A stretch of 64,000 nucleotides of DNA from Tetragonia tetragonoides (Eukaryota > Streptophyta > Magnoliopsida > Caryophyllales > Aizoaceae), in the NCBI GenBank assembly GCA_038025085.1, contig CM076142.1, positions 13,311,501 to 13,375,500 of the forward strand. The letters run 5' to 3'. Below the pieces are notes generated by a model, which was given only the letters and a program-made list of their open reading frames with translations, made no database searches and was not told the origin of the DNA. Shown here piece after piece: positions 24,405 through 39,104 of this stretch. The position numbers and the translations under genes are program-made. Position 1 is the first letter of the stretch, and each line of letters begins with the position of its first letter.

Positions 24405-24744
24405 GTTGCTTTTTGGGAGGAGAGATAAAACCTAAAAAGGGGATGTTAGAATAATTTTGGGGTGGGAAAAAGGAAACAAGAGAGGGCTTTTGGTGGAGGT
24501 CCTCTAAAGTCAAATTTGACTTTAGTCTTTACACCCGTAAAGGTGTAATGTTTTTTTTTTTTAATGAGTATGAAACTATGAAGTATGAGGTGATACGTTA
24601 CTTGTAAGCTTTTTTTTTTTTTTTTTTTTTTTTTGATAAGGTAAGAAAAATTAGGTAACCATAAACGTTAACCTAAAGAGTCTTGAGTCAAATAAATTGG
24701 CTATGGACGGGTGAAAAAAGGATGATTACGAGGGAAGACCATTA

Positions 24745-27700
24745 CAGTTGTCAGTCGTGACCAAAGTTTGCTGAGTAATCAGTTAGCATATTTGCTTCCC
24801 TATAGCAGTGAAGGACTCCAACTAGACCTGGCAAACGGGTCGGGTTTCGGTCGGTCCAATACGGGTCGGGTCAAATACAGGTCGGGTTAAATACGAGTCG
24901 GGTCAAATATGGGTCGAATACATCGGGTCAAATATGGGTTCGATTTCGGGTTACCCAACGGGTTTGACAAATATTGTCTCACAACATTCGGGTTCGGGTC
25001 GGGTCATTTTGGTCTCGGGTCAAAACAGGTCGGGTCATTTCGAGTTTGAATCTTGTCGGGTCGGGTCTGTGGCGGGTCGGGTTCGGGTCGGTCATCGGGT
25101 CGGGTCAGTTTTTGCCAGCTCTAACTCCAACCTTTGCGAAATGATGCAAATCTTTCTTGGTATCAATTAAGACATTTTCTATTTCCCAAGGGATATGTCA
25201 TTCTGCTCTGATGGCCTTTATTACTGCCAAATTATCCCCTTCTATGGTGATATTTTTGTACCCCATCGAAATAGGTGATCTAACCCCTTCCCTTAAACCA
25301 ATAGCTTCAGCCATAAGAACTGAGAGTACCACAAGGTGTAGCTCCAAGTAATGTTGGTTGTTGCTGAGAATTTCTTAAAACAAACCTTGCTGCAGCTTTG
25401 CCATTGACAATTTTTGATCCATCAAAGTTATCTTGTCTTGGTTTAGTCCACTTTATATCTGGCTGTGGTTATTTCATCAATTTTTATTTTTTTTTTTTTT
25501 TTTTGTTGTGAAAATACCCTTTGTATTAAAATCCAATTGCTTGAAAGGAATATTGTACCACTCTTGAAAGCTTATCTTGGCAGAAAGTGCAATTTGTAAT
25601 GGTCTGGTGACCAAGTCATTGAAGATGACTTTGTTTCTGGCAAACCAGAATATCCATCATGTCATGACTAGTAGGATTAAGTTCTCTTCTGAGAGTTCTT
25701 TTCTCATTAAGTTGAGACTTTCTGTAAAAGACAGAGAATCATCCTGAGGGAGATTAATCTGGGTACTACATAGATTTTCAACTTCATTAAGAGTTTGGAT
25801 GAAATTAGGACATTCAAAGAACAGATAGTACTTGTCTTCACAATGAAAATTGCAAAAAACACACTCTTGGAGAATAAAAACATTACTTTGTTGAAGGCGG
25901 CTCTTTGTAGGTAAGCCATCAAGACAGAGCTTCCATAGAAATATCTTCACTTTTCGGAGGTATATTAATATTCCATATCCAACTGAAATCACATTTTCTT
26001 TTAGCACGCTTTTCTAAGCCTTGGGCAATCCACATTGCAGACTTGCAAGAGAAGTTACCATCCGCAGAGTAACCCCAATACCATTTATCAGATACTTCAT
26101 TAAAAGGTATCAGGATTCCTAAACTTGCTTGAACGGTATCCTGAGAAACAATTCTAGATAGGAGGTTTACATCCCAACTGCTCGTGGTGAGCAGAAAGGA
26201 GCTAACATGAATGTCTAGATCAAAAAGCGGGTCATCAAAAAACATTTCTTGCAGTGGGATTGGGGAGACCCAAGCGTCCGTTCGAAATTTAATACTTTGG
26301 TCATCACCAACTTGCCATCTAAGGCATTTCTTGAACAGACTTCTTACTTTCAAAAGGTCTGTCCATTGCCATGACCTATTTTTCTTTCTAGAGTATTCTA
26401 AAATGCGAGTTCCTTTGAGATATTTTTTTTCAACTAGTCGAACCCTTTTACTTTCCGGTTCTTTTAGTATCTTCCAAATGAGTTTCATTTGCATAGCCTT
26501 ATTAATAGCTCCTGCCTTTTTAAACCTAAACCACCCAAATTTTTTGGCGACAGATTTTATCCCATCCAACAAGATTGGGAGAAGAGTTTATTTTCCGGAT
26601 CTTTATTCCATAAAAAGTTGCGATTGACTTTATCAAGTTTATCTAATGTAGCCTTAGGAAGAGTGAAACTTTGCATAATGAAGATAGATGTAGCAGCTAA
26701 GTTTGCTTGAATGAGCACTGCTCTTCCAGCTTGCGAAAGGGAATTTTCTTTCCATTTAGTTAAGCATTGTTGTGTACGATCAACTATATCTTTAAAGGTA
26801 TCCCCATTGACTCGATCATTGATAATAGGGCATCCTAGGTATTTATCTAGACAGAGAGTGTGATTCGTTAGAATAATGCCTTTAAAAGCCTCAATTGAAG
26901 CCCTTTTTTTTTTGTGCACTGGAAAGCTGACTTATGGAAGTTGACTTTTTGACCTGACATTTTACAGTACTTATCCAGTATATTCTTTATAATGTGGCAA
27001 CTCTAGTTTGTCGCCTCCGCAAAGATCATGGTATCATTCACAAACGTAAGAAAGGGAAGTTTATCTGCACCCTGGCAAATTTTAATCCCAATGCGTTTAG
27101 ATGAAGTATTACTTTCCCGTTGTAACCTGCATGCTAATACTTCTGCACATAAAATAAAGATGTACGGAGATAAAGGATATCCCTGTCTTATCCCCCGAGA
27201 AGGAACAAAAGTTTCCCCTAGGGAGTTATTAACCAAGACAGAAAAAGAGAATGTAGATATACATTCTTTAATCCAGTTATTCCATTTATCATGAAAACCG
27301 AACTTTTTAAAGACCTATAAAATGAAATTCCAGTCGAGTCTGTCATATGCTTTTTTCGTGTCCAGTTTAATTCCAATCCAACCCTTCTTTCCTTTTTTGG
27401 TCCGAAAAGAATGAAAAACTTCATGTGCTAATAAAATATTATCTTGGATACATTATCGTTCTGTCACAAAAGCCCCTTGCAAAGGATGTATTAATTTACT
27501 AAGCACAATCTTAAGTCTTGTCGTTATAATTTTACATATTATTTTATAGATGGATGAACAAAGGCTAATTGGTCTAAAGTGGCTTGGTGCTTCAGGGCTG
27601 TCTATTTTGGGAATCAAAGCAATAAATGTTTGATTAATTTCTTTTAACATTTTTCCAGAATAGAAGAAAGCTTTAATCGCCCTGATAACCAATGGACCTA

Positions 27701-29124
27701 TGATAGCCTAATACGTTTGAAAAAAATAGCTGGAAATCCATCCGGGCCTGGAGACTTATTTGGGGCTAAACAAAAGACAGCTTCCTTGATTTCATCTTCT
27801 CTTCGTTGATAAGATATTCATTGTCTTGACTTGTTAATTCATGATGAATATCTTCTAAGTCTATATCTGGATTGATCATACACAAATTATCCTTAACAAA
27901 TCTGCTTTTGAAATCTTTTGTAATTTCCTTACGTATATCTTTTGACTAGTAATAATGAGTACGATCCGAACTTAGGTACTTTTTAATTTTTTTCCTACTT
28001 TTGTGGATAGTTACTTTGGTTTGAAAATAAGCAGAATTTCTATCCCCAAGAGCTAAGTTCTTCTCTCTAGCTCGTTGGGACCAGTAAGTTCTATTAAAGT
28101 TAATAGTTTAGCCTTCTTACGTAACAGATTATCTTGAGAAGTGATTAAACCAATCTTATTTTGCATAGTAAGAAGCTTATTTTGATCACTGATAATTTGG
28201 CCTTCAACCTCTTTTAATTGTCAAGTGATATTACCAAACTTGAGTTTAGCCCAATTCTTTGAGAGTTTTTTCAAGTTTTTTAGTTTTTGTACAAACTGAA
28301 ACATAAATGATCCATCATTTCTAGATAACCAAGCCTTTCGAACCAGAGATTCATAATCCTTGTGATTAGCCCATGCTAGCTCAAACTTAAAGGGAGGGGG
28401 GGTAAAGATGCTTCATTTGATAAATTTAAGATAATAGGAGAATGGTCTGATGTACTGAAATCATGGTGAGATGTATGCATGAAAGGATAAATATTTAGGC
28501 ATTAAGGTGAAATAATTACTTTCTCTAATCTTTCAAAAATATTGTTTAAACCTGCCCTTTTTTTTTTTCCTCCAGGTAAAAGTTCCACCAATAAAAGGGA
28601 TTTCTAATAGATTGACAGTAAACTTACAAGAATTGATTCTGTCAAAACGATATAAGGAAGGAATTGAGCTACCTAATTCTTCTGAAGCTGAACTGATCTC
28701 GTTCAGATCACCCATTACCAGCAAAGGCAAAGAGACAGAATTTACAAACATAAGTAAATCATTCCAAAAGTGTTGCTTATGAGTAGACTGAGCTGGGCAT
28801 AGCAAAAAACGATGACTAAAGGAGGTGATTCAATAAAATATTTAGCAAGCACAACAATAAAGCGGGTATCCTTATGTAAAACAATAACTTCTATGAACTG
28901 ATCTTGCCATAAAATCCAAATATCACCAGAAAAGCTATTACAATGAATGAAATCATATTGAGAAAAGCCAAATTGATGCATTAGAGCATGAGAGGGTTCA
29001 AACTGTACTTTGGTCTCAGTTAAAGCCACCAAATTAACTTGATGAAGGTTTCAAAAGAGTTTAACTTCTTCAGCACTATTTTTTTCCCCACCCCCCTAAT
29101 ATTCCAAAAAGCAATTTTATTCAT
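24745..29124 (-). pseudogene. LINE ORF2 remnant: endonuclease, reverse transcriptase, zf-RVT, RNase H
   Basis: It starts MNKIAFWNIRGVGKKNS, the usual ORF2 start with the APE endonuclease motif, and soon meets a stop after EEVKLF. Endonuclease pieces (LTETKV, then VMGDLNEI) run to about 28530. Reverse transcriptase pieces include FRPISLCSSIYKII (about 27590) and GIRQGYPLSPYIFILCAEVL (about 27170). The catalytic box reads FVND where an active enzyme has two aspartates (F/YADD). A zf-RVT segment lies near 25980-25780 (VKIFLWKLCLDGLPTKSRL, then CVFC). An RNase H segment (NFDGSKIVNGKAAARFVLRN) lies at 25440-25135 and resumes near 24815 after the nested MITE. Frameshifts occur throughout. Confidence 0.88.
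24823..25123. mobile_element. hAT MITE (301 bp) inserted in the LINE RNase H region
   Basis: Ends TAGACCTGGCAAA and TAGAGCTGGCAAA (inverted) are flanked by a perfect 8-bp target duplication ACTCCAAC (24815-24822 and 25124-25131). The interior is GGGTCGGGT-rich with TTGACAAATATTGTCTCACA. A relative lies at 828-1138. Since it interrupts the LINE, it is younger than the LINE. Confidence 0.93.
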
Positions 29125-29171
29125 AAAAACACTATTTAGAATGCATCAGATTGCTAAACAAAGACTGTAGG

Positions 29172-30889
29172 CTAGTTCTTAGCTCTCTTCGGAGAGTTGG
29201 AGGCAGTGTCAACATTGACTGAACCCCAAGTCCTCCTCTTAGAGTATTCTGACTGGGCAGAGCCAGAGGAAACTTCAGCAGCAACCCCATCCACATCCAA
29301 CTGTGTAATTTGCATGAGCAAAGAGTTGCTGGAATGCATAGAGTGGAAGGAGGTATCATGAGACACATCTTCATAAGCAGAGCCCTGCAGATCATCAACA
29401 TCATCACCACCAGCCATGAGCAACACTGAGTCAACGTTGGCTCTCACAAGGGAGAGAGCCAAGCTGTCATCAGGTTGCTCAAAGGGTTCATAGTGGCCAC
29501 CAGTAGAAGGGAAGCAAGTCTGCAGAGGGGTAACATCCAATGTAGTAACCTTAGGGAGGCCCAACTGCCCAGTGGAGGGATGGGGAGCATTGTGAAACAG
29601 AGAGAAAGAGGACCTAGGAGCAGAACACTTCAGTAAGCTCAAATCATCATTAGAGAGAGAATCAACATCAGAGACAGGGACAACAGCATCAGTGGCATCA
29701 TCTTGCTGAACAGGGGGCCTAATCATGAGACCTTCCCTCTACCAACAACCTTACCAACAGAATTAGTGCAGAACCTAGGAGACCCAGCATAGTTTTTGAA
29801 AACAATGGTGCTAACATTCTTACCTGCTTTAACCTTAGAAGGCACTCAAAAACATTATTCTTCCTATAATCATTTATGTTCTTAAGGGCCTCATGAGAAT
29901 GAGCAAATTTGGGAACAAATCTCCTAGGAGTAGCTGAAGAGACAGATTTACCTTTGGAAGAAGCAGGAATCCATTCATTGGCCTTGGCTAAGGCTTCAGC
30001 AATCTTTGCCTCATTAATGGTTTGCTCAATAAACTTCTGATGTTCAGCATAATGATAAATGGTCACTTCAGTAAACCCTACTAGCCTCAGAGTTCAAGGG
30101 ACATTGGGCAAGCTTATGGTCAACAGACCCACAACAAATACAACCATTTGAAAAGCTTTCGTACCACACAGAGTACCATTGAGTTCCAGCCCTTCTAGGT
30201 ATTTGAGCAAAAGTTTTAAGGGACTTAGCTAGTGATATCAGCATTAATGCAAATTCTAGCAAATCTTAAGCCTTTTTTTGCAGCTATGAAATTCTCATAT
30301 TTCACAAAAGTACATAAATCATTCACTTTGAGAACAGCCATAGTTGCTTCCATGCTAAGTAATTCAACATGATATCTGGGAATCCTTATCCAGAAATCAA
30401 CATTAGTAACTTTTTTATTCACAAGGTTAAAATTTTCTTCCTAAGGGATAAGAACAAGAAGCTGATTTGCCACATGGTAAGGCCTCTCTTTCCAAACAGC
30501 AAGCCTATCCTGGGCAGTAGAAAAATTAAACATATACCACCTACTCCCAACATCATGATATTGAACCAATTATTTCACAAACTTCCAATCATGTTGGGTC
30601 TTATTTTTAATAGCCTGATAATCCACCTCTTTCCCAAGCATAGCACCCAAAAGACTAATACCATTAAACTTAGCCATGTCCTCTATTACTTGAGGTAAAT
30701 TTTCCATAACAAAGTCATCAGGAGAGGAGCAGATAATAAATCAAGTTTAGCATTAAGGAAACAAGATTCAGCATCTAAAGAAATAGATTCATCACAGTTA
30801 AGCTTGAGAGTTTCAGAAGCAATGTTCATAGGGATTCCCTGAGAGGAAGAGCCCTCCATCACTACTGATCTATCTGAAACTCCTGGCAT
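29172..30889 (-). pseudogene. LINE ORF1 remnant (DUF4283-like plus CCHC zinc knuckle)
   Basis: A probable start is MPGVSDRSVVMEGSS at 30889. Downstream, in broken frames, lie a DUF4283-like stretch (RWYMFNFSTAQDRLAVWKE, then WIRIPRYHVELLS and ARICINADI) and a zinc knuckle CICCGSVDHKLAQC near 30170-30110. A polar, low-complexity C-terminal part ends at about 29172. This order is typical of plant L1 ORF1 proteins, which bind the element's RNA. Several stops and frame changes are present. Confidence 0.8.
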
Positions 30890-31891
30890 CCATAATAAAA
30901 CAACACAACAACTGAAAGAAAAGACTGAGAAAGTAGTGAGGGAGAAGTGAAGAGTAAGGTGCAGAGGTATACCTGCCAATATGATCCTTTTTATAGCCAG
31001 TAAGCAGGCTGAAAACTAGAAGGTCATCCAATAACAAGAACAGACATACCAAAGTGAGATATGACAAGCACACACACCGGTCAGCCAGAGTAGCTACAAA
31101 GTTATGGCTAACATCCCAGAAAGGAGCAATGGAGGTGGCTTGAATAGTTGAAATATTAAATGTTCCAGCCGGTACAGGTCTTTGTAAAAGAGACGAAAAA
31201 CATAAAAAAATAAAATCAACAAGTACCATGTTTTGATAAAGAAATCAACTAACACCAATCCTGGAATTAGGGAGAGCCAAGAAACCCAACAAAAAATGAC
31301 GCCATCAAAGGGCAAGGGGGTAGAAAATCCCACAAACTCCAAAATTCTAAGGAGAAAGAAGAAGGGCCACTCTCTAAGGACATCAATCGAAGAAAAACTG
31401 TAGACAACAGTACTAACGTGGAGAAAACCACCCAGAGACGGAGAAAAAGGGAGGTAAGAAGAGTAGATCTGGAGAGGCGAAATTTGGTGACTAATAATCT
31501 TGATTAGAAAATCTAGGGAATTGAAATTGCTTTGTTGGACATCAACATACCCACAACTGCTCACCCAGCAGCCCCACTTCATAGAGATTTGTGAACAAAA
31601 GCACAAGGAGTGGCTCCATCTAGGAAATCTAGGGTTAGATAAGAAATCCCCAAATTGCGCTAGACAAAGACAAATAAACAAAAGATTCTTGAAAGGATAG
31701 TATCTGGTGGTTTATGTAACATGGTTGTAGCTTGAAAAAGCTGGGATTTGATAGAAATTAGGGTAACTGTGAAGAAAATTGGGGGAATTGCGTAGTTTTG
31801 GCTTAGGTTTCTTTGATTTTATTTTTTTCGCCTTTTCGCTCTCTTTCTCTCTCTTCATTTTTAGGTTTACAAGGATGTAACTTGTAAGCTT

Positions 31892-32559
31892 ATTTTCCCT
31901 CCTATTCATCTCAATTCTCAAGAGGATTTTTTTTTTGGTAATTGCTTTAAGTTTTTCATTAATTGATGATGTTTTTTTGGAAAATTGACTGCCAATAATC
32001 CGAAGTTTGGACCGTTCGTCGCGAATAATCCCAAATTCGCAATCAGCCCAGAATAATTCGAAGTTTTAACCCACCCGCCCAAAATGGGTTAAATGAAGAC
32101 GACTTTAAAGTTTTGTTAACATCCGTTAATGCCTCTTATTATCTCATTCGTTCTTCATTCTCTCCCTTTGTCTTGAATACAACCATTAATGGCGACGGTA
32201 GCTCCGACGAGGCCATGGATAACCGATTGATTTCTATTTCTTTTACCTTTCTCCACTTCTTCTCTCCTCACCCTCGGCGGCCAAACACCATCGATCTTCG
32301 TTTCAGTTTTTTCGAGTTTAGATCTTCATTCATGTAATTTTCATTTTTCCTTTTTCGAAAACAAAGTAACAACCTTTATGCTTCATTTCATATTATTTCA
32401 AATCTTTGTAATTTTGCCACTATCTGCTTCTATTTTTGACTCCAAATCAGTAACTGCATTGCAGGGACAGGGTGTGCAAAAAGTCAAAAAAAAAAAACAC
32501 CTAAATTTCTCGCTCTTCTTTGTGAAAGGAGAACAAAGAGACCAAGGGGATTGTGTTGT
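31892..32559. other. Intergenic, no gene recognised
   Basis: AT-rich sequence between the LINE and the interspersed repeat near 32560. A GGAAAATTGACTGCCAATAA-like start at about 31978 resembles the ends of some Mutator-like elements, but no matching right end was found. Short open frames such as the one at 32113-32337 are not supported as genes. Confidence 0.3.
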
Positions 32560-32720
32560 GGGTTTTGGGCAATGGTTCAATCATGATCTCAAGAGTTTGA
32601 ACCTCCCTACTTCTCTCATTTTTCTTCCTTTCTCTCTCCTTCCTCACCACTATCTCTCCTCCCCCCTATCCCACTTGCACACCTAATATCACCCAATGAT
32701 GAGATTAAGGTCCTTCCTAA
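32560..32720. repeat. Interspersed repeat shared with 59305-59460
   Basis: Both places share ATCTCAAGAGTT-GAACC, TCTCTCATT, CTTCCTTTCTCTCTCCTTCC, CCCACTTGCACAC and TAATATCACCCAAT-ATGAGAT in the same order and orientation. Type unknown, MITE-like. Confidence 0.65.
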
Positions 32721-32724
32721 ATAT

Positions 32725-33565
32725 TGTTGGTTGTGGGCATTGAAAACTCGAAAAGAAATGTGTTGTCATCAGCTTCTTCTCTGGTTACCCAGACGGGATT
32801 GGAGTTAAATAACAGCACTACACCTCTTTGAGAACCAAGAGGGTGTTAAGGCCTCAGGGTTCTAGATTAAGCTTTTTGTTATTCTATTTGTTATCTTTTA
32901 TATGTTTTTCGTGGGGTATTTCACATTACAACTGGTGTTGGGATTATGCTGCTGTAGTGTAGTGTTAACTTAAACCATAGTAGTGTTTAGGGTTTGCTGG
33001 ATAATTTTTTGATGTAAATTCTATGTTTGTTTCTATGATGTTTTGCTTCCACCCTTGCTGCTTGGCCTTGCGATGTCTGCGTTGCTCTGGTTCTTTATTT
33101 GATGTATTAGCATCTTTGCATTATGTCTAATTGGTATTGGTATGCACTCCTCTCCCTTTCAGCTACTTGGTTGTCATGGACCTCTTTCAAATCGTCAACC
33201 TGGACAAGGTTTCATTGACACTGCTACTGCATTCTTCTTAAGAGAGAGAATATGCAGCTTAATACCCGTGTTTGGATCAATGGAGCTAGACAACCTTTTT
33301 TATTGTGGATTTTTGTTATTTTCTCAAGACTTTGTACGACTAGTGTCTTCATTCTGCAACTTTCCATAGTATTTTGTTGTATTATGGTTATGGATTTATA
33401 CTACAATCTTGTTAAATTAGGTGTTTATCTTGCTCTAAAGATATGCTCATTGTCATTCTGAAGTAGCTAGATTTGGCATGCAAGGTTATGCTTGCATGTC
33501 ATTGCTACTTATCATAGTTAGAACGATCACAGTATTTTCAAGGTGCAAGGCAATCCTCTTTTAGT
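32725..33565 (+). pseudogene. Duplicated 3' end of RPL10 (last intron part plus last exon)
   Basis: This segment matches 38570-39445 of the intact RPL10 gene, including intron blocks (GATTGGAGTTAAATAACAGC, CAACTGGTGTTGGGATTATG), the acceptor, and the last coding exon. The exon copy starts at 33163 and reads LLGCHGPLSNRQPGQGFID, with one Ala-to-Ser change. The end has changed, so the normal TAA is lost and the frame runs on to 33369. Introns are retained, so it came from DNA duplication and not from a processed transcript. The upstream exons are absent. It lies 2.4-3.3 kb before the intact gene in the same orientation. Confidence 0.9.
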
Positions 33566-33851
33566 TTTAGCATGACGGTTGACATGACTGCCAGTCATTG
33601 CTACCGAATGAAACGTGCCAAATGACTGTTTCATCCAAACACTTGTCTGAGCTTTGTTGGCTCTTTCAATTTACGCAACATTCAAAGAATCTGATCACCC
33701 TTTGGTATTCAGCAGGGAACTTGATATTGTGAGTTGGGAGAGAGAGAGAGATACCAAGTGCTCTAACCTGGAGCTGCTGGTGGTTACAAGTTGTGGCACT
33801 CACCTACAAACCCAATGGTAGCACTGGTAGCCAGGGAACTTGATATTGTAA

Positions 33852-34146
33852 GGCTATGTTTGGCAATATTAGCGGTAACTGTCAATGTAAATAAAGGAAA
33901 TAAATGTGTAGAAAACTGCTAAAAATGGCTACAAAATGCTAATAAGCTAGCTGTAGCTGTAGCTGCAGGTGAAAACTTGCATGGATAGCTTTCACAAAAT
34001 TAGCTGTAGGGAGCTGTAGCTGTAGCTGTAGCTGTATATTGAAAATCATATTCCAAACTGTTTGGTAGTAGAGAGTAAAAATACTAGCTGCAAGCTTCAA
34101 GCTGTAGCTTTTATTGAAAAGCTAGTTTTTCGTGCCAAACATAGCC
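33852..34146. mobile_element. Tourist/Harbinger-like MITE (295 bp)
   Basis: TIRs GGCTATGTTTGGCA and TGCCAAACATAGCC are flanked by TAA on both sides (33849-33851 and 34147-34149). The inside has repeated AGCTGTAGCTGTAGC. The three-base TAA target site fits PIF/Harbinger. Confidence 0.8.
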
Positions 34147-34254
34147 TAAATGCTCTGAATAATGCTGATAGTAGTAATGAGAATTTTTACGCTCAAAAAT
34201 AATACTCGGACACAGGTCGCCAGAATGGCCATATAACAATAATGCAACAAACTA

Positions 34255-35030
34255 CTTAGAAAGCCCCATAAATGAGAGACAACGAAGAAGATGAGAGGAG
34301 CGTGTCACGAGAAACTCGCCTAAAGGGACCATGTAGGCGGCCTCAAACGGTATCACGATGGACCACCAAAAGACACGACCCAGGCCGCATGAGCAAGGCT
34401 CGGAGCAGGACGCTAATAGCCCTCCGTTGGCTCCATAACCAACGAACCGACTCCCAAGAAGATTCGAGCCAAGTCGCCTATATCTTCAGCTCATATTGTG
34501 ACAACATCCCTGTACCAAAAACCTAGGAAAATTACTAATCACTAACGAGCATATATATTACGCGTACAACCTGAGGGCATCAAATGTCAACATTCTTATG
34601 GTCAGGGCGGTTCAGTAGAGTTGTAAGGACGGCTACGCTTCATCCATTCATGCTACATCAATCAACTACCATTCAACGAGGGCTCGTGATATGATCCTGG
34701 CGCCCTGACCATCGTCGACTTACTATTCTCTATAAATACCCCACGAATCTCAAAAGGTTAGGTAATGAACACACACTCCTGAAAAACTAGCCGACGCTTG
34801 ATTCACTACCCAAAAGGATGAATCAGGGACCTCAGAATTAGTCAGTTGTCTACTCACTTATTCATGCTTTGTGACCTCACAGTGACTTGAGTTTAGAAGG
34901 GCTTTCCTCTCCCAATAGTTTCAATGTTACAAATGACATCGAATTATTATGACCCGAATTCTTTAGAGGAAGGTGCTCCAGCTAAATTAGTGCAGTAACA
35001 AACCCACTCAGTGGTCAAAGCGAAGTACAT
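34255..35030. other. GC-richer segment, possible solo-LTR remnant
   Basis: Base composition differs from the surroundings. A CTCTATAAATACCCC promoter-like motif near 34729-34743 is followed by leader-like sequence, as in plant LTRs. No TG..CA ends with a 5-bp target duplication could be fixed, and no retroviral-type protein is encoded, so the LTR reading is only a guess. Confidence 0.25.
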
Positions 35031-35126
35031 GTGTTCAACAATCAAAAACTTTAGGCACATTTTTCTCTTATTTTTATTTATTATTATTTATTTCGCTTAC
35101 TTATGGGCCTATTCAAGAACAATTCT

Positions 35127-35625
35127 TTGGAAAATGACTATTTTAAAAAATAATACCCAAATTAGGTTGGGTTAGAAAGTATTTCCCATGTGCTTGTTCA
35201 CGTAGACTTGGAATTTCACGAACCGCGATTTTTTTTTTGGCCGACAGGCAAAATCGCCATACACAACAACGAGTTTTACGGACAAAAGTCGCTAATGGCA
35301 ACAAAGACTTTATTGCCAAGAGGACACCAACCCTGTTAACGACTTTTATCTGCGCCCTAGTCCTCAACATATAATCGGAAGCTGCTGAAGTAGCGTAAGT
35401 CGATGTGGCCAACAACGCCATTAGTTCATGAAACTTGCTGTTGGCGACAACGACTTTAGTTCATGAAACTCGCAGTTGAAACAACGACTTATGTCTGTGG
35501 GACGGGAAAAAAATAGCGAGACTCGTGAAATCCCAAACCTACGTAGACACTCTCATAAAATACTTTCTAACCTAGCCTAATTTGAAAAATACTTTCTAAA
35601 ATCGCACTTTTTAGAAAATCATTGT
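35127..35625. mobile_element. Long-TIR element (MULE-like), boundaries approximate
   Basis: About 50-60 bp near each end are inverted copies: CAAATTAGGTTGGGTTAGAA and AGTATTT at the left, TCTAACCTAGCCTAATTTG at the right, with GGAAAATGA near the left tip. Long TIRs suggest a Mutator-like non-autonomous element, but no 9-bp target duplication was confirmed. Confidence 0.5.
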
Positions 35626-35838
35626 CCATTCAACATCATCATTATCGGGTTGGTTTGTTTACAACCCAGCCCGATAACATCTAACACGGGTCATAACCCA
35701 GCTACAAGAATGCCTGGCCTAGGTGACTCCAATAGGAGCCCACCCGTTTGCCCACATCTAGAAGGGCAAACCGATCCATCAAAGCCGATTTTAAAGTCTT
35801 TGCGTTTGACCATGGACTGGTCCAACACATTTGCTAAA

Positions 35839-35930
35839 TGGGCTGACATTTATACAACGGAAGCACAAACGTCACTATACATATATATAGAGAGAGAATA
35901 GCAGCTTCATTTTTCTGAGATTTAGGGTTT
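35839..35930 (+). promoter_or_regulatory. RPL10 promoter elements
   Basis: A site II-type motif TGGGCT (35839-35844), a TATA-like ATATATATAG (35881-35890) and a telo-box TTTAGGGTTT (35921-35930) lie just before the ATG at 35976. Site II plus telo-box is the known signature of plant ribosomal protein gene promoters. Confidence 0.7.
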
Positions 35931-35975
35931 TCTTTCTTAGTCGCCAACAGACCATTTGCCAAAGATACGCTCGCC

Positions 35976-39104
<3,129 letters not shown>

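Larger units (their letters stand above)
24612..31876 (-). mobile_element. Nearly full-length L1-type LINE retrotransposon, inactive
   Basis: The element reads leftward and ends in a poly(A) tract (T run 24611-24634). A target duplication flanks it: GTTACTTGTAAGCTT at 24597-24611 and GTAACTTGTAAGCTT at 31877-31891. In order it has a long 5' leader, an ORF1 with a DUF4283-like domain and CCHC knuckle, an ORF2 with APE-type endonuclease, reverse transcriptase, zf-RVT and RNase H regions, and the tail. Length without the nested 301-bp MITE is about 7 kb. Many frameshifts and stops show that it is dead. It sits about 300 bp upstream of the GBPL3 start codon in the same orientation. Confidence 0.92.

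Noticed and set aside
30870..31681. Hydrophobic overlapping frames upstream of LINE ORF1
   Set aside because: They lie in the LINE 5' leader, in low-complexity T-rich minus-strand sequence, with no family resemblance.
24612..31876. The LINE as a domesticated reverse transcriptase gene
   Set aside because: Many frameshifts and stops, a damaged catalytic box, and intact target duplications indicate a dead insertion.
34272..34526. 84-codon frame in a GC-richer block
   Set aside because: Arg/Ser-rich composition without any recognisable domain. The block is more likely an LTR or other repeat remnant.
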